Numbered from the stretch's first letter, positions 35,572 to 44,272 are shown. The stretch: 64,000 nucleotides of DNA from Celeribacter persicus (GCF_003050785.1 NZ_QAOH01000016.1:21296-85295), one strand, 5' to 3'. The notes: generated by a model from the letters alone, not told the origin. Made by a program: numbers and translations.

Positions 35572-37236
35572 TTATCCGCCCACCGAGCGCAACTGCACAC
35601 CCTTAGCTCTCAACGCAGCCCAGATTTTCGCGTCCCGACCGTAGATGTCGCGGCGGTATTCGACGCCGCCTTTCGGCAGGGTCACTGCCGTGCGATAGAC
35701 AAGGTGGACAGGCACATGCTCTTCCAACTCGACGACGCTCTCCACCCCGGTCGACAATTTCGCCTTGAAGAAACCTTCCGGATCGGAGGTCTGCTTCGCC
35801 AGCAGCGCATAGGCGAAATCGAAGGGCTGTTGCAGACGGATACAACCATGGGAGAAGGCGCGCACTTCACGCCCGAAGAGGCTCTTGGAGGGCGTATCGT
35901 GCAGATAGATGTTGTACTTGTTCGGGAACATGAACTTGACGAGCCCGAGCGCGTTGCCGTCCGAGGGCGGCTGTTTCAGCGCGAAGGGGAAGGTCTTGGT
36001 CGTGTATTGGGTGAAATCCACATTCGCCCGATTCACCACCCGGCCCCTGCTGTCGATCAGGCGCAGATGGCCCGCGGCATTGGGGTTACGCTGCATCATC
36101 GGCAGGTATTCCTTGACCGCAATTGAACGCGGCACGTTCCAGGTCGGGTTGATGACCAGATGCTCCATCTCGTCGGAGAACTCGGGACTGCGGCGGTCGC
36201 CGGTGTTTTGTCCCACGACGGAACGGGTCTCGAAGGTCACGCGCCCGTTGTCGACGATCTTGGCCGTGAAATCGGTCAGGTTGACCCAAATGTGGCGCTT
36301 GCCCAGAGGCATGTTGATCCAGCGCTCACGCTCCAGCGCCACGAGGATCGAGGCCAGACGCTCTTCCGGGCTCACGTTAATCTCGGCCAAAGTGCCCTGC
36401 CCGGCCACCCCGTCGGCAGTCAAACCATGCTGCATCTGGAAAAGCTGCACCGCCTTGGTCATCGCCGCGTCATAGGAGGTCGCCGCCGAGCGCGGCAGGT
36501 AGCCCATGGCCATCAAACGGTTGCGCAGCGCGATCACGCCATTGCCCGATTGGCCCGGTTCGTATTTCGATCCCGGCACAGTCGGCCCCCAGCCCCCCGC
36601 ACCCAAAACCCGCTCCATATTCGCCTTCTCTTTCAAAAGACGCGCGTATTCCGGCGAGCCGGGTTCAAGCTTGCGCAGATAAGCCTGCGGATTGGATTTG
36701 GCGAAGTTGGTCAGAAGTTGCACACCATCGCGATACGGCACCTGACGCACCAGTCCGGGGTCGATGCGCGAAGGGATCAGCTGGCCTGTCTGGATGTCAC
36801 GAGCATAATCGAGAAAGAGTTGCGCCATGGCCACTTCGGCGCGCCCCAGATCGCGGTCGGATTTGATCGCCCGGAGATTGGCTTCCAGAAGCGCGGTGTC
36901 GTAGGGGGCGAGCCCCTTTTCCGGCGCAGCCTGAACCGCGCGCAGCAAGGCCTCACGCCGTGCCTTGGCCCGCGCGCTGGTGTCCGTAAAAATCGGTTTG
37001 TAGCCAGTGGCTCGGTAAAACTCGGAGAGGTCTTTCGAGGAGGACGCAGCCTCGGCAATGGATTGCATCAGCGCGCTGACCTGTTGCGCCTGCGCCGGCA
37101 TCGGAGCCATCGGCAGGGCCGCAAAGGTCACACTCGCCCCCAGCAGAGCAGCGCTCAGGGTCTGACGGGTAAGGGCCGGAAGCCGGAACAGCGGGGAAAA
37201 CAGCATGGCGATCCTCGAACGAAATTCAGCAGTCAT
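35572..37236 (-). CDS. L,D-transpeptidase (YcbB-like) with peptidoglycan-binding domain
   Basis: A 554-residue periplasmic enzyme that forms 3-3 cross-links or attaches proteins to murein. It has a signal peptide ending near MPAQAQ, a helical N-terminal domain, a peptidoglycan-binding domain (VIALRNRLMAMGYLPR...AVQLFQMQHGLTADGVAG) and the YkuD catalytic domain with HDTPSKSLFGREVRAFSHGCIRLQ, quoted here as HDTPSK and SHGCIRLQ, where the Cys is the nucleophile. The layout is that of YcbB. It is divergent from the DUF882 gene across a long gap. Confidence 0.92.
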   Translation of the reverse strand: MTAEFRSRIAMLFSPLFRLPALTRQTLSAALLGASVTFAALPMAPMPAQAQQVSALMQSIAEAASSSKDLSEFYRATGYKPIFTDTSARAKARREALLRAVQAAPEKGLAPYDTALLEANLRAIKSDRDLGRAEVAMAQLFLDYARDIQTGQLIPSRIDPGLVRQVPYRDGVQLLTNFAKSNPQAYLRKLEPGSPEYARLLKEKANMERVLGAGGWGPTVPGSKYEPGQSGNGVIALRNRLMAMGYLPRSAATSYDAAMTKAVQLFQMQHGLTADGVAGQGTLAEINVSPEERLASILVALERERWINMPLGKRHIWVNLTDFTAKIVDNGRVTFETRSVVGQNTGDRRSPEFSDEMEHLVINPTWNVPRSIAVKEYLPMMQRNPNAAGHLRLIDSRGRVVNRANVDFTQYTTKTFPFALKQPPSDGNALGLVKFMFPNKYNIYLHDTPSKSLFGREVRAFSHGCIRLQQPFDFAYALLAKQTSDPEGFFKAKLSTGVESVVELEEHVPVHLVYRTAVTLPKGGVEYRRDIYGRDAKIWAALRAKGVQLRSVGG

Positions 37237-37891
37237 CCAGCGAGCTTACAGGAGATCGCAAACCGGCGTCAGGGGGAAGAATGCGCCCGCAGACCACATG
37301 TGCCAAAAGCACAACACATCCTTCGAAAGGGAATATTTGTGAACATTTCCCCTTAAACCCTCGCAACCCATCAGCGTGCGCAGCGTCTCGAAGCCTGTCT
37401 CAAGACCCGTGAAAACGCGCGCCTCAAACTGTCTTCGCCCAAAAGATGGGACATTCCATCCCTTCGGGATGAGAAAAACCGCGTGTTTTTCCGGCAACAG
37501 ACAAGCGGTTAGCCACATTTTGCGCAAAAAACTGCCGATCGCCCGCATTCACGGCAGGTGCGACCAAACCGATGCTTGGCCGGAGAATCGCAATGTGTCA
37601 TAACGCTGTCAGAACGGTGAACGGGCCGTTACTTGATGATGTTTCCGATGGGCGTGGCGGGTCACGGCACTCTCTGACAAGGCAGGCTTGACGTGAAATC
37701 GTCGACAAGCTGGCGGCGGAACAGAAACGGGAGGCAAAAGAGGATCGGCGCGATCCGAAATGCCGACATGGCTCTGACGAAATCATCGTCAAGACTGCCG
37801 TAACAATCGGCAAAAAGTGTCGGGGCAATCGGCACAAGGACATCGAGACCGCATGAGGCGGGAAACAGGTAAGCGACGGGACGCTTTGAGA
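37237..37891. other. 655-base intergenic region, no gene recognised
   Basis: This gap between the divergent L,D-transpeptidase and DUF882 genes holds only short frames with unlikely composition. A small perfect hairpin CATCCC-TTC-GGGATG lies at 37457-37471. Promoters of both flanking genes must lie here; no operator or RNA was recognised. Confidence 0.5.
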
Positions 37892-38461
37892 ATGACCAAT
37901 AACACATCGGGTGTGATTTCACGCCGCGGACTTCTTCGCGGCTTTGCAGCAACAGCCATCAGCGCAACTCCGGTTTATGCCAACGCGGCAGGGTTTCTTC
38001 GCGGGGCCGGCGACGTCCGCCGCATCAACATGTATTCGGGGCGCACGGGTGAGAGCATCGACACGATCTACTGGGTCGAAGGCGAATACATCCCCGAGGC
38101 TCTCAAGGAAATCACCTATTTCATGCGCGACTGGCGCAACTCGAAACTCAAGGCGATCGACGCGCGCACCGTGGACATCATGACTGCCGCGCACCGCCTG
38201 ATGGAAACCGACGAGCCCTACATGCTGCTGTCCGGTTACCGCTCCCCCGAGACCAACGCCATGCTGCGGGCCCGTTCGCGTGGTGTTGCCAAGAATTCCC
38301 TGCACATGAAGGGCCAGGCCGCCGATCTGCGCCTCAAATCCCGCAGCATCACCCAGATGGCCTCCGCCGCGAAAGCCTGCTCCGCCGGGGGCGTGGGCAC
38401 ATACCGTGGCTCCAACTTCGTTCACATGGATTGCGGCGTGGTCCGTACCTGGAACGGTTAA
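37892..38461 (+). CDS. Tat-exported DUF882 (YcbK-like) peptidase
   Basis: A 189-residue protein with a twin-arginine signal (SRRGLLRGFAATAIS). The mature domain is the YcbK/DUF882 M15 fold: INMYSGRTGESIDTIYW, LSGYRSPETNAMLRARSRGVA, the zinc-site His in KNSLHMKGQAADLRL and HMDCG at the end. It is likely a murein-active peptidase or binding protein. Its neighbourhood with the L,D-transpeptidase supports cell-wall work. ATG 37853 is an alternative start. A strong terminator follows. Confidence 0.88.
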   Translation: MTNNTSGVISRRGLLRGFAATAISATPVYANAAGFLRGAGDVRRINMYSGRTGESIDTIYWVEGEYIPEALKEITYFMRDWRNSKLKAIDARTVDIMTAAHRLMETDEPYMLLSGYRSPETNAMLRARSRGVAKNSLHMKGQAADLRLKSRSITQMASAAKACSAGGVGTYRGSNFVHMDCGVVRTWNG

Positions 38462-38487
38462 GAGACAGGCTGATCCCGAACAGCTTG

Positions 38488-38514
38488 AAAGCCGCCCCGA
38501 GGGCGGCTTTTTTA
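38488..38514 (+). terminator. rho-independent terminator of the DUF882 gene
   Basis: Stem AAAGCCGCCC/GGGCGGCTTT with a three-base loop and a run of T, 26 bases after the stop. Confidence 0.88.
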
Positions 38515-38623
38515 TTGGCGTCAATCTGCATGGTGTGTTGCTCCCCGTGTGTTGCTCCCCTTTACGCCTGATCCTCTTCTTACTATCGCGGCCTGGCAAA
38601 ATTCCTTTGGAAGAGTGCTTGAG

Positions 38624-38689
38624 ATGATGAAAATTTTCCTCTCCCTTCCATTGCTCCTGTTGAGCGCCTGTGTCGAGCCGATGGCCTAA
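38624..38689 (+). CDS. putative 21-residue lipoprotein
   Basis: A very short frame with GGAAGAG eight bases upstream of ATG 38624: MMKIFLSLPLLLLSACVEPM and A. It reads as a lipoprotein signal with the lipobox LSAC and only five residues after the Cys. Entericidin-like peptides have this plan but are longer. It could also be a chance frame or a decayed lipoprotein gene. Confidence 0.38.
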   Translation: MMKIFLSLPLLLLSACVEPMA

Positions 38690-38725
38690 AGCGCCCCCCC
38701 TTTAACCTGAGGCATCAGATAAAGG

Positions 38726-38807
38726 CGGGGCGCGCGCAACGCTCATATCTTGCACTGCGTTCCGCCAAAAGCTGTATCTCAGGTTTTTGGCGGAACGCTT
38801 TGCCCCG
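38726..38807. repeat. long perfect inverted repeat
   Basis: GCGTTCCGCCAAAA (38757-38770) and TTTTGGCGGAACGC (38785-38798) form a perfect 14-bp dyad with a 14-base loop. CGGGGC near 38726 and GCCCCG at 38802-38807 add an outer 6-bp pair. There is no T-run after it, so it is not a simple terminator. Confidence 0.7.
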
Positions 38808-38907
38808 GGCAACTGGACAAACAGGCCGCCGCTGCCGCTCCCCTAAATGCAGACGCCGCCTAAGAAGCACCACCACGCCGGTTCGAAAAACCAACACCCT
38901 GTCATTG

Positions 38908-38935
38908 AAACGGCGCCTATCCGGCGCCGTTTTCT
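38908..38935. terminator. terminator after the cytochrome b gene
   Basis: Perfect 10-bp stem AAACGGCGCC/GGCGCCGTTT with the loop TATCC and T/A runs on both strands. It ends the minus-strand cytochrome unit and can act in both directions. Confidence 0.85.
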
Positions 38936-38952
38936 CATCCTGTCGTTACGAC

Positions 38953-39624
38953 TTACTCCGCAGGGGTCACAGGTTTCAGCCGCCCCGGCTCGTTGGTCTC
39001 CAGATAGGCCTCCTGCTCCGGCGTCAATTCGATGCAGTCATAGCCGGTTACCATCGGTTTGACATGCTCACGGAAACCGTGGCCGGTGGTCAGCAGGTAA
39101 ACATGTACGATCACGAAGGCGAAGATCACGTAGGCCGCCAGAAGGTGAATGTTGCGCACCACCTCAAGCACGAAGGTGCTGTCCGAACCGCTGTCCCAGA
39201 AATTATAGGTCAGGTAGATGATCCCCGAGACCCAGATCGCCGGGAAGACGAACCATTTCAGCCCGAAGTAAGTGGCCGCCTGCAACGGGTTGTGTTTGCG
39301 CAGCATCTGTTTCTGATAGGGCGGCTCCTCGCCCTTGAAGATGCCATAGGCATAGTAGCGCGCGGTGGCGAGCATGCCTTCGACCTTCGGCAGAAACTGC
39401 CGCCAGGTGCCGGTGGTGAAGAGCCAGAAGGTCGCGAAAATCCACACGACCAGAAGGGTGAGCGCTGCAATCGTATGCAGCATCACCGCCGGTCCGAAAG
39501 GAATGAGCGCATGCACGCCACTGACCCGAAGCCCGGTGAACATCAACACGAAGATCAGCAGGACCTGGGTCCAGTGCCAAAGCCGCTCGAACCGGGGGTA
39601 AACCTTGACGAAACGTTTGGACAT
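38953..39624 (-). CDS. cytochrome b561-type membrane subunit
   Basis: A 223-residue di-haem cytochrome b with four membrane helices: RFERLWHWTQVLLIFVLMFTG, the helix starting VMLHTIAALTLLVVWIF, the helix starting TYFGLKWFVFPAIWVSG, and one with NIHLLAAYVIFAFVIVHVY. The His residues fit the formate dehydrogenase-gamma/thiosulfate reductase cytochrome family. It overlaps the octaheme gene stop by one base, so it should pass quinol electrons to that cytochrome. Confidence 0.88.
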   Translation of the reverse strand: MSKRFVKVYPRFERLWHWTQVLLIFVLMFTGLRVSGVHALIPFGPAVMLHTIAALTLLVVWIFATFWLFTTGTWRQFLPKVEGMLATARYYAYGIFKGEEPPYQKQMLRKHNPLQAATYFGLKWFVFPAIWVSGIIYLTYNFWDSGSDSTFVLEVVRNIHLLAAYVIFAFVIVHVYLLTTGHGFREHVKPMVTGYDCIELTPEQEAYLETNEPGRLKPVTPAE

Positions 39625-41282
39625 CAGTGGGTCCCTCCTTTACCGCGCGAGATGAGCCGCAGCAGACCGTGACCGATGACACCGAGCGCCGAAAGCAGCA
39701 CGAGAAGCTGACCCAGACGCCCGACGATGGAATTCGGATTGGTGCCCGGCATCACGACGCCTGCCAATCCGACGAGGCGTCCGTCTTCCGCGTGGCATTC
39801 GACGCAATCCATGGCCTCGGCGGCGGGCGCGACCATATGGGTGATCGGCCAGTACATATAAGTGTCGATGAAACCGTATTCGCCGGAATAATCCGAGCCC
39901 GCAGCTCTCATCCCCGCCTCGATCGCCTTGCCCCAATCGTAATTGGTCCAGAAGGCGGTGTCGGTGGTCGGCCCCCAGACATGGGAATAAGCAAGCTTGT
40001 TATAGCCCGCATCATAGGACTGCCGCCCCACCATGCGTTTGAACGGCCAGATCCGGCTGTCCGCACCATCGGGCGTGCCCAGAAGCTTATTGATCTCGAC
40101 GACCTGCGAGGGATCAATCTCTTCTTCCGGCAGTGTGTATTCCACCGCACCGTTGAACCAGGCGTAATAGGGGGTGACATTCTCGCCCCATTCGAAATCG
40201 CCCTTGATCGTCAGATAGGTGTGCAACTCCTGACCGTCGCTTTGGGTGAAATTATGCTCGGCAATCGGCTGACCAGCCTCATTGAGCCGACCCGCCGTCG
40301 ACCAGTCCCATTTGGTTTTCGTCGCGATCCCGCCCCGGGCGAATTCCGGGATGTGACAGGTCTGACAGGCCACCTTGTCGGTGTGATCGTTGAGCTTGAT
40401 GCCCATGAGATTCACCGGGTGCGGCTCGGTGCCGTGACAGCTTTCGCAGGTTGCGGAGAAGCGATGCTCGCCCGGTTCACCCGTGCCGATCGTATCCTTG
40501 GCGTCCAGAAGATAGCGCGAGCCAGCCCAGCTGTGGCTTTCTTCCGTATGGCAATCGGAACAGACCATATTGGCGCCGTCTTTCGACATATGCACATCGG
40601 TGTGGATATCCGGGTCATACAGCGCCGAAGACAGATCGCCGTGCTTCACGTTGTCGCCGCCACCACCGTAGAAATGGCACTGGCCGCAATTCTCGCGCGT
40701 CGGCATCCCCACGCTCTGCGCCGCTTTCATCAGGTCGACCGCCCAGGCGTCCGCGCCTGTGATCGTCTTACCCGACACCGGCTGGCCCGGAATATCGCCG
40801 AGAGGTGGATGCCCTGCCCCGGTCGCGAGTTTGGTGTATTGACCGGACTGGTCGTGGCACACCAGACAGTCCACCGCATTCGACTGCTGCGGCGGTTCCG
40901 AATGCATGTCGTCCCAGCCATAACCCGCGTGGCATGAGGTACAGCGCGGCTCGTTGCCGACCACATTGCCGCAGAACGCATTGATCACCTTCGACTTGCC
41001 GAGCGTCTGACCCGTCGCCGGGTTGTCGAATTCCCATTGGAAGTGGATCGAGTGCATGACCTGATCGTCAGCCTCGGTGTGGCACGACAAACAGGCCGCC
41101 GTGACCTCAGGGCCGGATTTGAACTCCTGTTGCAGGATCTTGAATTTCGAGTGATCCGCCGTAGACCCCTCTCCGGGCACCGGCGGGATCACCTCCTGCG
41201 CGAAAGCGACGCTGGCGCTCAGACCCAATGTGAGGCTGAAAGCGAGGCTGGCGAACGCGGTGATGGTGCGTTTGGCGTGCAT
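39624..41282 (-). CDS. octaheme c-type cytochrome, tetrathionate reductase (OTR) family
   Basis: A 552-residue exported protein with a signal peptide (MHAKRTITAFASLAFSLTLG...AFAQ) and eight CxxCH motifs starting at residues 64, 114, 139, 199, 241, 279, 306 and 493. The order and the NAVDCLVCHDQ and RCTSCHAGYGW segments match octaheme tetrathionate reductase. OTR reduces tetrathionate, nitrite and hydroxylamine in vitro; its physiological substrate is unsettled. A C-terminal membrane helix (about 520-545) anchors it next to the cytochrome b. ATG 41282 has GGAGGA upstream. Confidence 0.88.
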   Translation of the reverse strand: MHAKRTITAFASLAFSLTLGLSASVAFAQEVIPPVPGEGSTADHSKFKILQQEFKSGPEVTAACLSCHTEADDQVMHSIHFQWEFDNPATGQTLGKSKVINAFCGNVVGNEPRCTSCHAGYGWDDMHSEPPQQSNAVDCLVCHDQSGQYTKLATGAGHPPLGDIPGQPVSGKTITGADAWAVDLMKAAQSVGMPTRENCGQCHFYGGGGDNVKHGDLSSALYDPDIHTDVHMSKDGANMVCSDCHTEESHSWAGSRYLLDAKDTIGTGEPGEHRFSATCESCHGTEPHPVNLMGIKLNDHTDKVACQTCHIPEFARGGIATKTKWDWSTAGRLNEAGQPIAEHNFTQSDGQELHTYLTIKGDFEWGENVTPYYAWFNGAVEYTLPEEEIDPSQVVEINKLLGTPDGADSRIWPFKRMVGRQSYDAGYNKLAYSHVWGPTTDTAFWTNYDWGKAIEAGMRAAGSDYSGEYGFIDTYMYWPITHMVAPAAEAMDCVECHAEDGRLVGLAGVVMPGTNPNSIVGRLGQLLVLLSALGVIGHGLLRLISRGKGGTH

Positions 41283-41361
41283 GTGCTCCTCCCATTCACA
41301 CGAGTCACCCCGTGCGTGGTATAAATTCACCCCAGTGAATACGAGTGCATGCGCAGCCTCC

Positions 41362-41375
41362 TTGATCTATCGCAA
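41362..41375. promoter_or_regulatory. FNR/Crp-like site upstream of the octaheme cytochrome
   Basis: TTGATCTATCGCAA matches the FNR consensus TTGAT-N4-ATCAA at eight of ten positions and lies about 80 bases upstream of the cytochrome start. Low-oxygen control by FnrL is plausible. Confidence 0.42.
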
Positions 41376-41437
41376 ATACATCTTTAAAAATCGCTTGATC
41401 GCGACATTTTTCGTTCAAATGCCCGGAAACATCGTAC

Positions 41438-41467
41438 GTAAACCCCGTCCGCAAGGGCGGGCGGGGT
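41438..41467 (-). terminator. terminator of the LLM monooxygenase gene
   Basis: Stem ACCCCGTCCGC/GCGGGCGGGGT with one wobble pair and a four-base loop. On the minus strand it is followed by TTTACG, 25 bases after the stop. Confidence 0.75.
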
Positions 41468-41491
41468 GATCTTTCACCGGAACGGATCGGT

Positions 41492-42580
41492 TCAGCGAAT
41501 ACCCGCCTCCTTGAGACGCGGCAGAACCTCATCGCGGAAATAGGGGAATTCCTCGACGTAATCGACGAAGGACAGCGTCGTGCCGGCAAAACCCGTGTCA
41601 TGCAGTTTGATCAACCCCTCGGCCACCTGATCTGGCGTACCGATCAGCGGGAAGCCTCCGTGACCGAGCGCCATGACATTGCGGATCTGCGCCAGAAGAT
41701 CGTGCGGGAAGCTCTGGGCGTGAGCGAATTGCAGGTTCACCAGATTGTCCACCGCCTCCCAGTCGATCTGGCTCATGATATAGTCGTGATATTCCTTCGC
41801 CTCGGCCTCCGTCGGGCGACAGATCACATGGCTGAAGGTCAGAACACCCACGTCGCGCCCCTTGCCTGCTGCCTTTTCACGCAGTTCCTTAATCTCCTCG
41901 ACCGACCGGCTGAGATCAATCGCAGGCGTAAAGAGATAATTGGCGTTCTGTGTCGCGAACTCGCGCCCGAGGCCCGACCCCGCAGCGTTCAGAATCGGCA
42001 CTTCGCCATTCACCGGCCAAGGGTTGCCCTTCACACCTTTAAGATTGAAATACTTTCCATCCCAGTCGAAATGCTCCTTCGCGGCCCAGAGCTTCTGGAT
42101 GATGTCGAACCATTCCTGCGCATAACCATAACGGGTCTCGTGATCTTCCGGCAGATCGAGCCCCAGCGCCTCGTATTCCGGCTTGTTCCAGCCCGCGACC
42201 ACATTGAGGCCCGCGCGGCCTTGTCCGATCTGGTCCATGGTCGCGATCTGCTTGGCCACGACAACCGGGTGATTGGCCGTGGTATGGATGGTGGCAAAGA
42301 CCGAAATATCCTTGGTATTGGCCAGCAAAGCCGTAGCCCAGGTGATGGTTTCGAGCACACCGCCGTGGAAATCCGTCTCGCCGCCATAGCCGATCCAGCG
42401 CGCAATCGGCAGCATGAAATCAATACCTGCCTCGTCGAGCATCTTGCCGAGTTTGAGGTTGTTTTCCCAACTGTTGACCCAGCGCTCCGGCGCCTTGCTG
42501 ACGGTCATTCCCGAGGAACAGTTGGATGAGAAGGTTCCGAGTTTGAATCCCTCTTTCTGAAGCATCTTGTTGGGTGCCAT
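41492..42580 (-). CDS. RutA-like flavin-dependent monooxygenase (LLM class)
   Basis: A 362-residue TIM-barrel flavoprotein of the luciferase-like family. The segments FMLPIARWIGYGGETDFHGG, QIGQGRAGLNVVAGW and NKPEYEALG closely resemble RutA, a group C enzyme that cleaves an amide bond with a flavin-N5 oxygen adduct. It needs reduced FMN from a partner reductase, which could be the one at 46451. ATG 42580 has AGGAGA upstream. It is divergent from a MarR-like gene and next to the aromatic cluster. The specific substrate is unknown. Confidence 0.85.
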   Translation of the reverse strand: MAPNKMLQKEGFKLGTFSSNCSSGMTVSKAPERWVNSWENNLKLGKMLDEAGIDFMLPIARWIGYGGETDFHGGVLETITWATALLANTKDISVFATIHTTANHPVVVAKQIATMDQIGQGRAGLNVVAGWNKPEYEALGLDLPEDHETRYGYAQEWFDIIQKLWAAKEHFDWDGKYFNLKGVKGNPWPVNGEVPILNAAGSGLGREFATQNANYLFTPAIDLSRSVEEIKELREKAAGKGRDVGVLTFSHVICRPTEAEAKEYHDYIMSQIDWEAVDNLVNLQFAHAQSFPHDLLAQIRNVMALGHGGFPLIGTPDQVAEGLIKLHDTGFAGTTLSFVDYVEEFPYFRDEVLPRLKEAGIR

Positions 42581-42643
42581 GCGTGTCTCTCCTGTTGGTT
42601 GTCGCATTTGATTCGAATTTTGCTTTGATTTTTTATTTGAAAC

Positions 42644-42655
42644 TTGAAGCTTCAA
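42644..42655. promoter_or_regulatory. 12-bp palindrome between divergent genes
   Basis: TTGAAGCTTCAA is a perfect palindrome in the AT-rich gap between the LLM monooxygenase and the MarR-like gene, with a further TTTGAA half-site just upstream. It is a likely operator of the MarR-like protein. Confidence 0.5.
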
Positions 42656-42727
42656 ACCCCCTTGTGTCAAGCGCCCTGAGACAAGAGACTGTGTGAGCGA
42701 TGAAAATGATGAAAAAGGGATCAGCAG

Positions 42728-43261
42728 GTGAGCGATAAACAGGCAGAACCACGCGGACTGGATTTTAAGTGGCATTTGTCCTCGGATGCGATGGAGATCG
42801 CCACGACGGAAATGGAATTCGCCCTGATGCGCGCCTTCGAGAGCTTCGGCCGCTGGCAGGCCGAATGTCTCGTCGCCGCCTCGGGTCTGACGTTGAGCGG
42901 GCCGGAGAATGCGCTCCTGCATATCATCCGAATGAACGACCGCCCGAAATCCATCAAGGAACTTGCCCGGCTCAGCAACCGGGACGACATTCCGAACATC
43001 CAGTATTCGCTCAGAAAAATGGTCGCGGAAGAGCTGATCACCAAACGGGGCACAAGCCGCACCGGCGTGACCTATGAGGCAACCGACAAGGGTAAATCCG
43101 CCACCGATATCTATGCCGACATTCGTCGCCGGTTGCTTGTGAAGGAATTGCGCGAAATGCCGGATTTTGCCCAGAGGCTCGAAGAAGTCTCGCGCACGCT
43201 CAACATCCTCTCCGGGATTTACGAAGAGGTCTCGCGGGTGGTCGCAACCCACCGCCGCTGA
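42728..43261 (+). CDS. MarR-like winged-helix regulator
   Basis: A 177-residue DNA-binding protein. A helical N-terminus is followed by the winged helix with SGPENALLHIIRMNDRPKSI, KELARLSNRDDIPNIQYSLRKM and the wing KRGTSRTGVTYEATDKGKSA. Members of this type control aromatic catabolism. GTG 42728 has AAAAAGGGA seven bases upstream. It is divergent from the RutA-like gene, which it most likely controls. Convergent with the AraC-type gene. Confidence 0.85.
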   Translation: MSDKQAEPRGLDFKWHLSSDAMEIATTEMEFALMRAFESFGRWQAECLVAASGLTLSGPENALLHIIRMNDRPKSIKELARLSNRDDIPNIQYSLRKMVAEELITKRGTSRTGVTYEATDKGKSATDIYADIRRRLLVKELREMPDFAQRLEEVSRTLNILSGIYEEVSRVVATHRR

Positions 43262-43267
43262 GTGGGC

Positions 43268-44272
43268 TCAGAGCCGCCCCGCCCCGCGCAGCGTTTCGCT
43301 CGGCGTGCAGCCGAATTTACGGCGGTAATGTTCGGAAAACCGTCCGAGGTGAAAGAACCCGAGCTGCATCGCCACATCGGTGACGCTGGTGCCCGGCCCC
43401 GGATGGCTCAGATCCTGCCAGGCACGCTCCAGCCGCAGATCGCGCAGCACCGTCATCGGCGACCGCCCGCGTCCGGCCCGAAATGCCGCCTGCAACGCGC
43501 GCTCGCTGACACCCACCTCGCGCGCCAGACCTTCCAGCGTGATCGTCTCTGTCAGATGCGCTTTCATGTAGTCTTCGGCCAGACGCACGGCACGCGGCAA
43601 AGGTCCGCCCGCCTCCTGAACATGGTCCGAGCGATTGTGGCGTTGCGTCTGCAACAGACCGACCATCAACATGGTCTCAAGCTGTTGCCCCATCAGCCCG
43701 CCCTTGCCCAAAAGCCCCTCACCGCTCACCGCGTAGTTCAGAAGGCCGAGGAAGGCCTTGCCCTCACCCGCGCGCATGTCATTGGCACCGAAGAAACGCA
43801 GCGTTTGTCCTTCCGGCAGGCCGAAATGACTGCGCGCCATGCCTTGCAAGGCCTCCCGCCGCACCTGGATCATCAGTTGCGCACAGCCTTCACCCCAGAT
43901 CATGCAGGTGTCCTCATCCGGGTTCACCACCCCACTGCGTCCGCCGCCGATCTCATGCCGGTTCGCCCCGTTGGAGATCGACGCATGACCGGTCAGCGGA
44001 TATTGAAACAGGTAGAACTCCCGAAGCGCGCCGGGCGTGATCATGGTCTTGGCCGTGTAGGTCATAACATTGACCGAAAGATCGCGTCCAGAGAGCCGGT
44101 TGTGCCGGGCGGCGAACCGACCGCGCCCCATGGGATCGAGCCGGTGATCGCAATAGACCTCCGCCACACGCACCCGCGCCTCGTCCACATCGGTTGAGAC
44201 AAAGAGCGGCGAACCGGCCAGCGGCAAGGCCCCGGCTCTTCCTCCGCTCAATTCCACCCCCTCAAGGGTCAT
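43268..44272 (-). CDS. AraC/XylS-type activator
   Basis: A 334-residue regulator with an N-terminal AraC-binding-like domain (about 1-210) of the kind found in AntR and IifR, activators of anthranilate and indole operons, and a C-terminal double helix-turn-helix (EGLAREVGVSERALQAAFRAG and DVAMQLGFFHLGRFSEHYRR). ATG 44272 is preceded by GGAGGT. It is divergent from the SDR-oxygenase-reductase operon, which is its probable target. Confidence 0.9.
   Translation of the reverse strand: MTLEGVELSGGRAGALPLAGSPLFVSTDVDEARVRVAEVYCDHRLDPMGRGRFAARHNRLSGRDLSVNVMTYTAKTMITPGALREFYLFQYPLTGHASISNGANRHEIGGGRSGVVNPDEDTCMIWGEGCAQLMIQVRREALQGMARSHFGLPEGQTLRFFGANDMRAGEGKAFLGLLNYAVSGEGLLGKGGLMGQQLETMLMVGLLQTQRHNRSDHVQEAGGPLPRAVRLAEDYMKAHLTETITLEGLAREVGVSERALQAAFRAGRGRSPMTVLRDLRLERAWQDLSHPGPGTSVTDVAMQLGFFHLGRFSEHYRRKFGCTPSETLRGAGRL

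Noticed and set aside
37246..37548. 100-codon minus-strand frame upstream of the L,D-transpeptidase
   Set aside because: Rich in Cys, Trp and Phe with no ribosome-binding site and no family resemblance; treated as intergenic.
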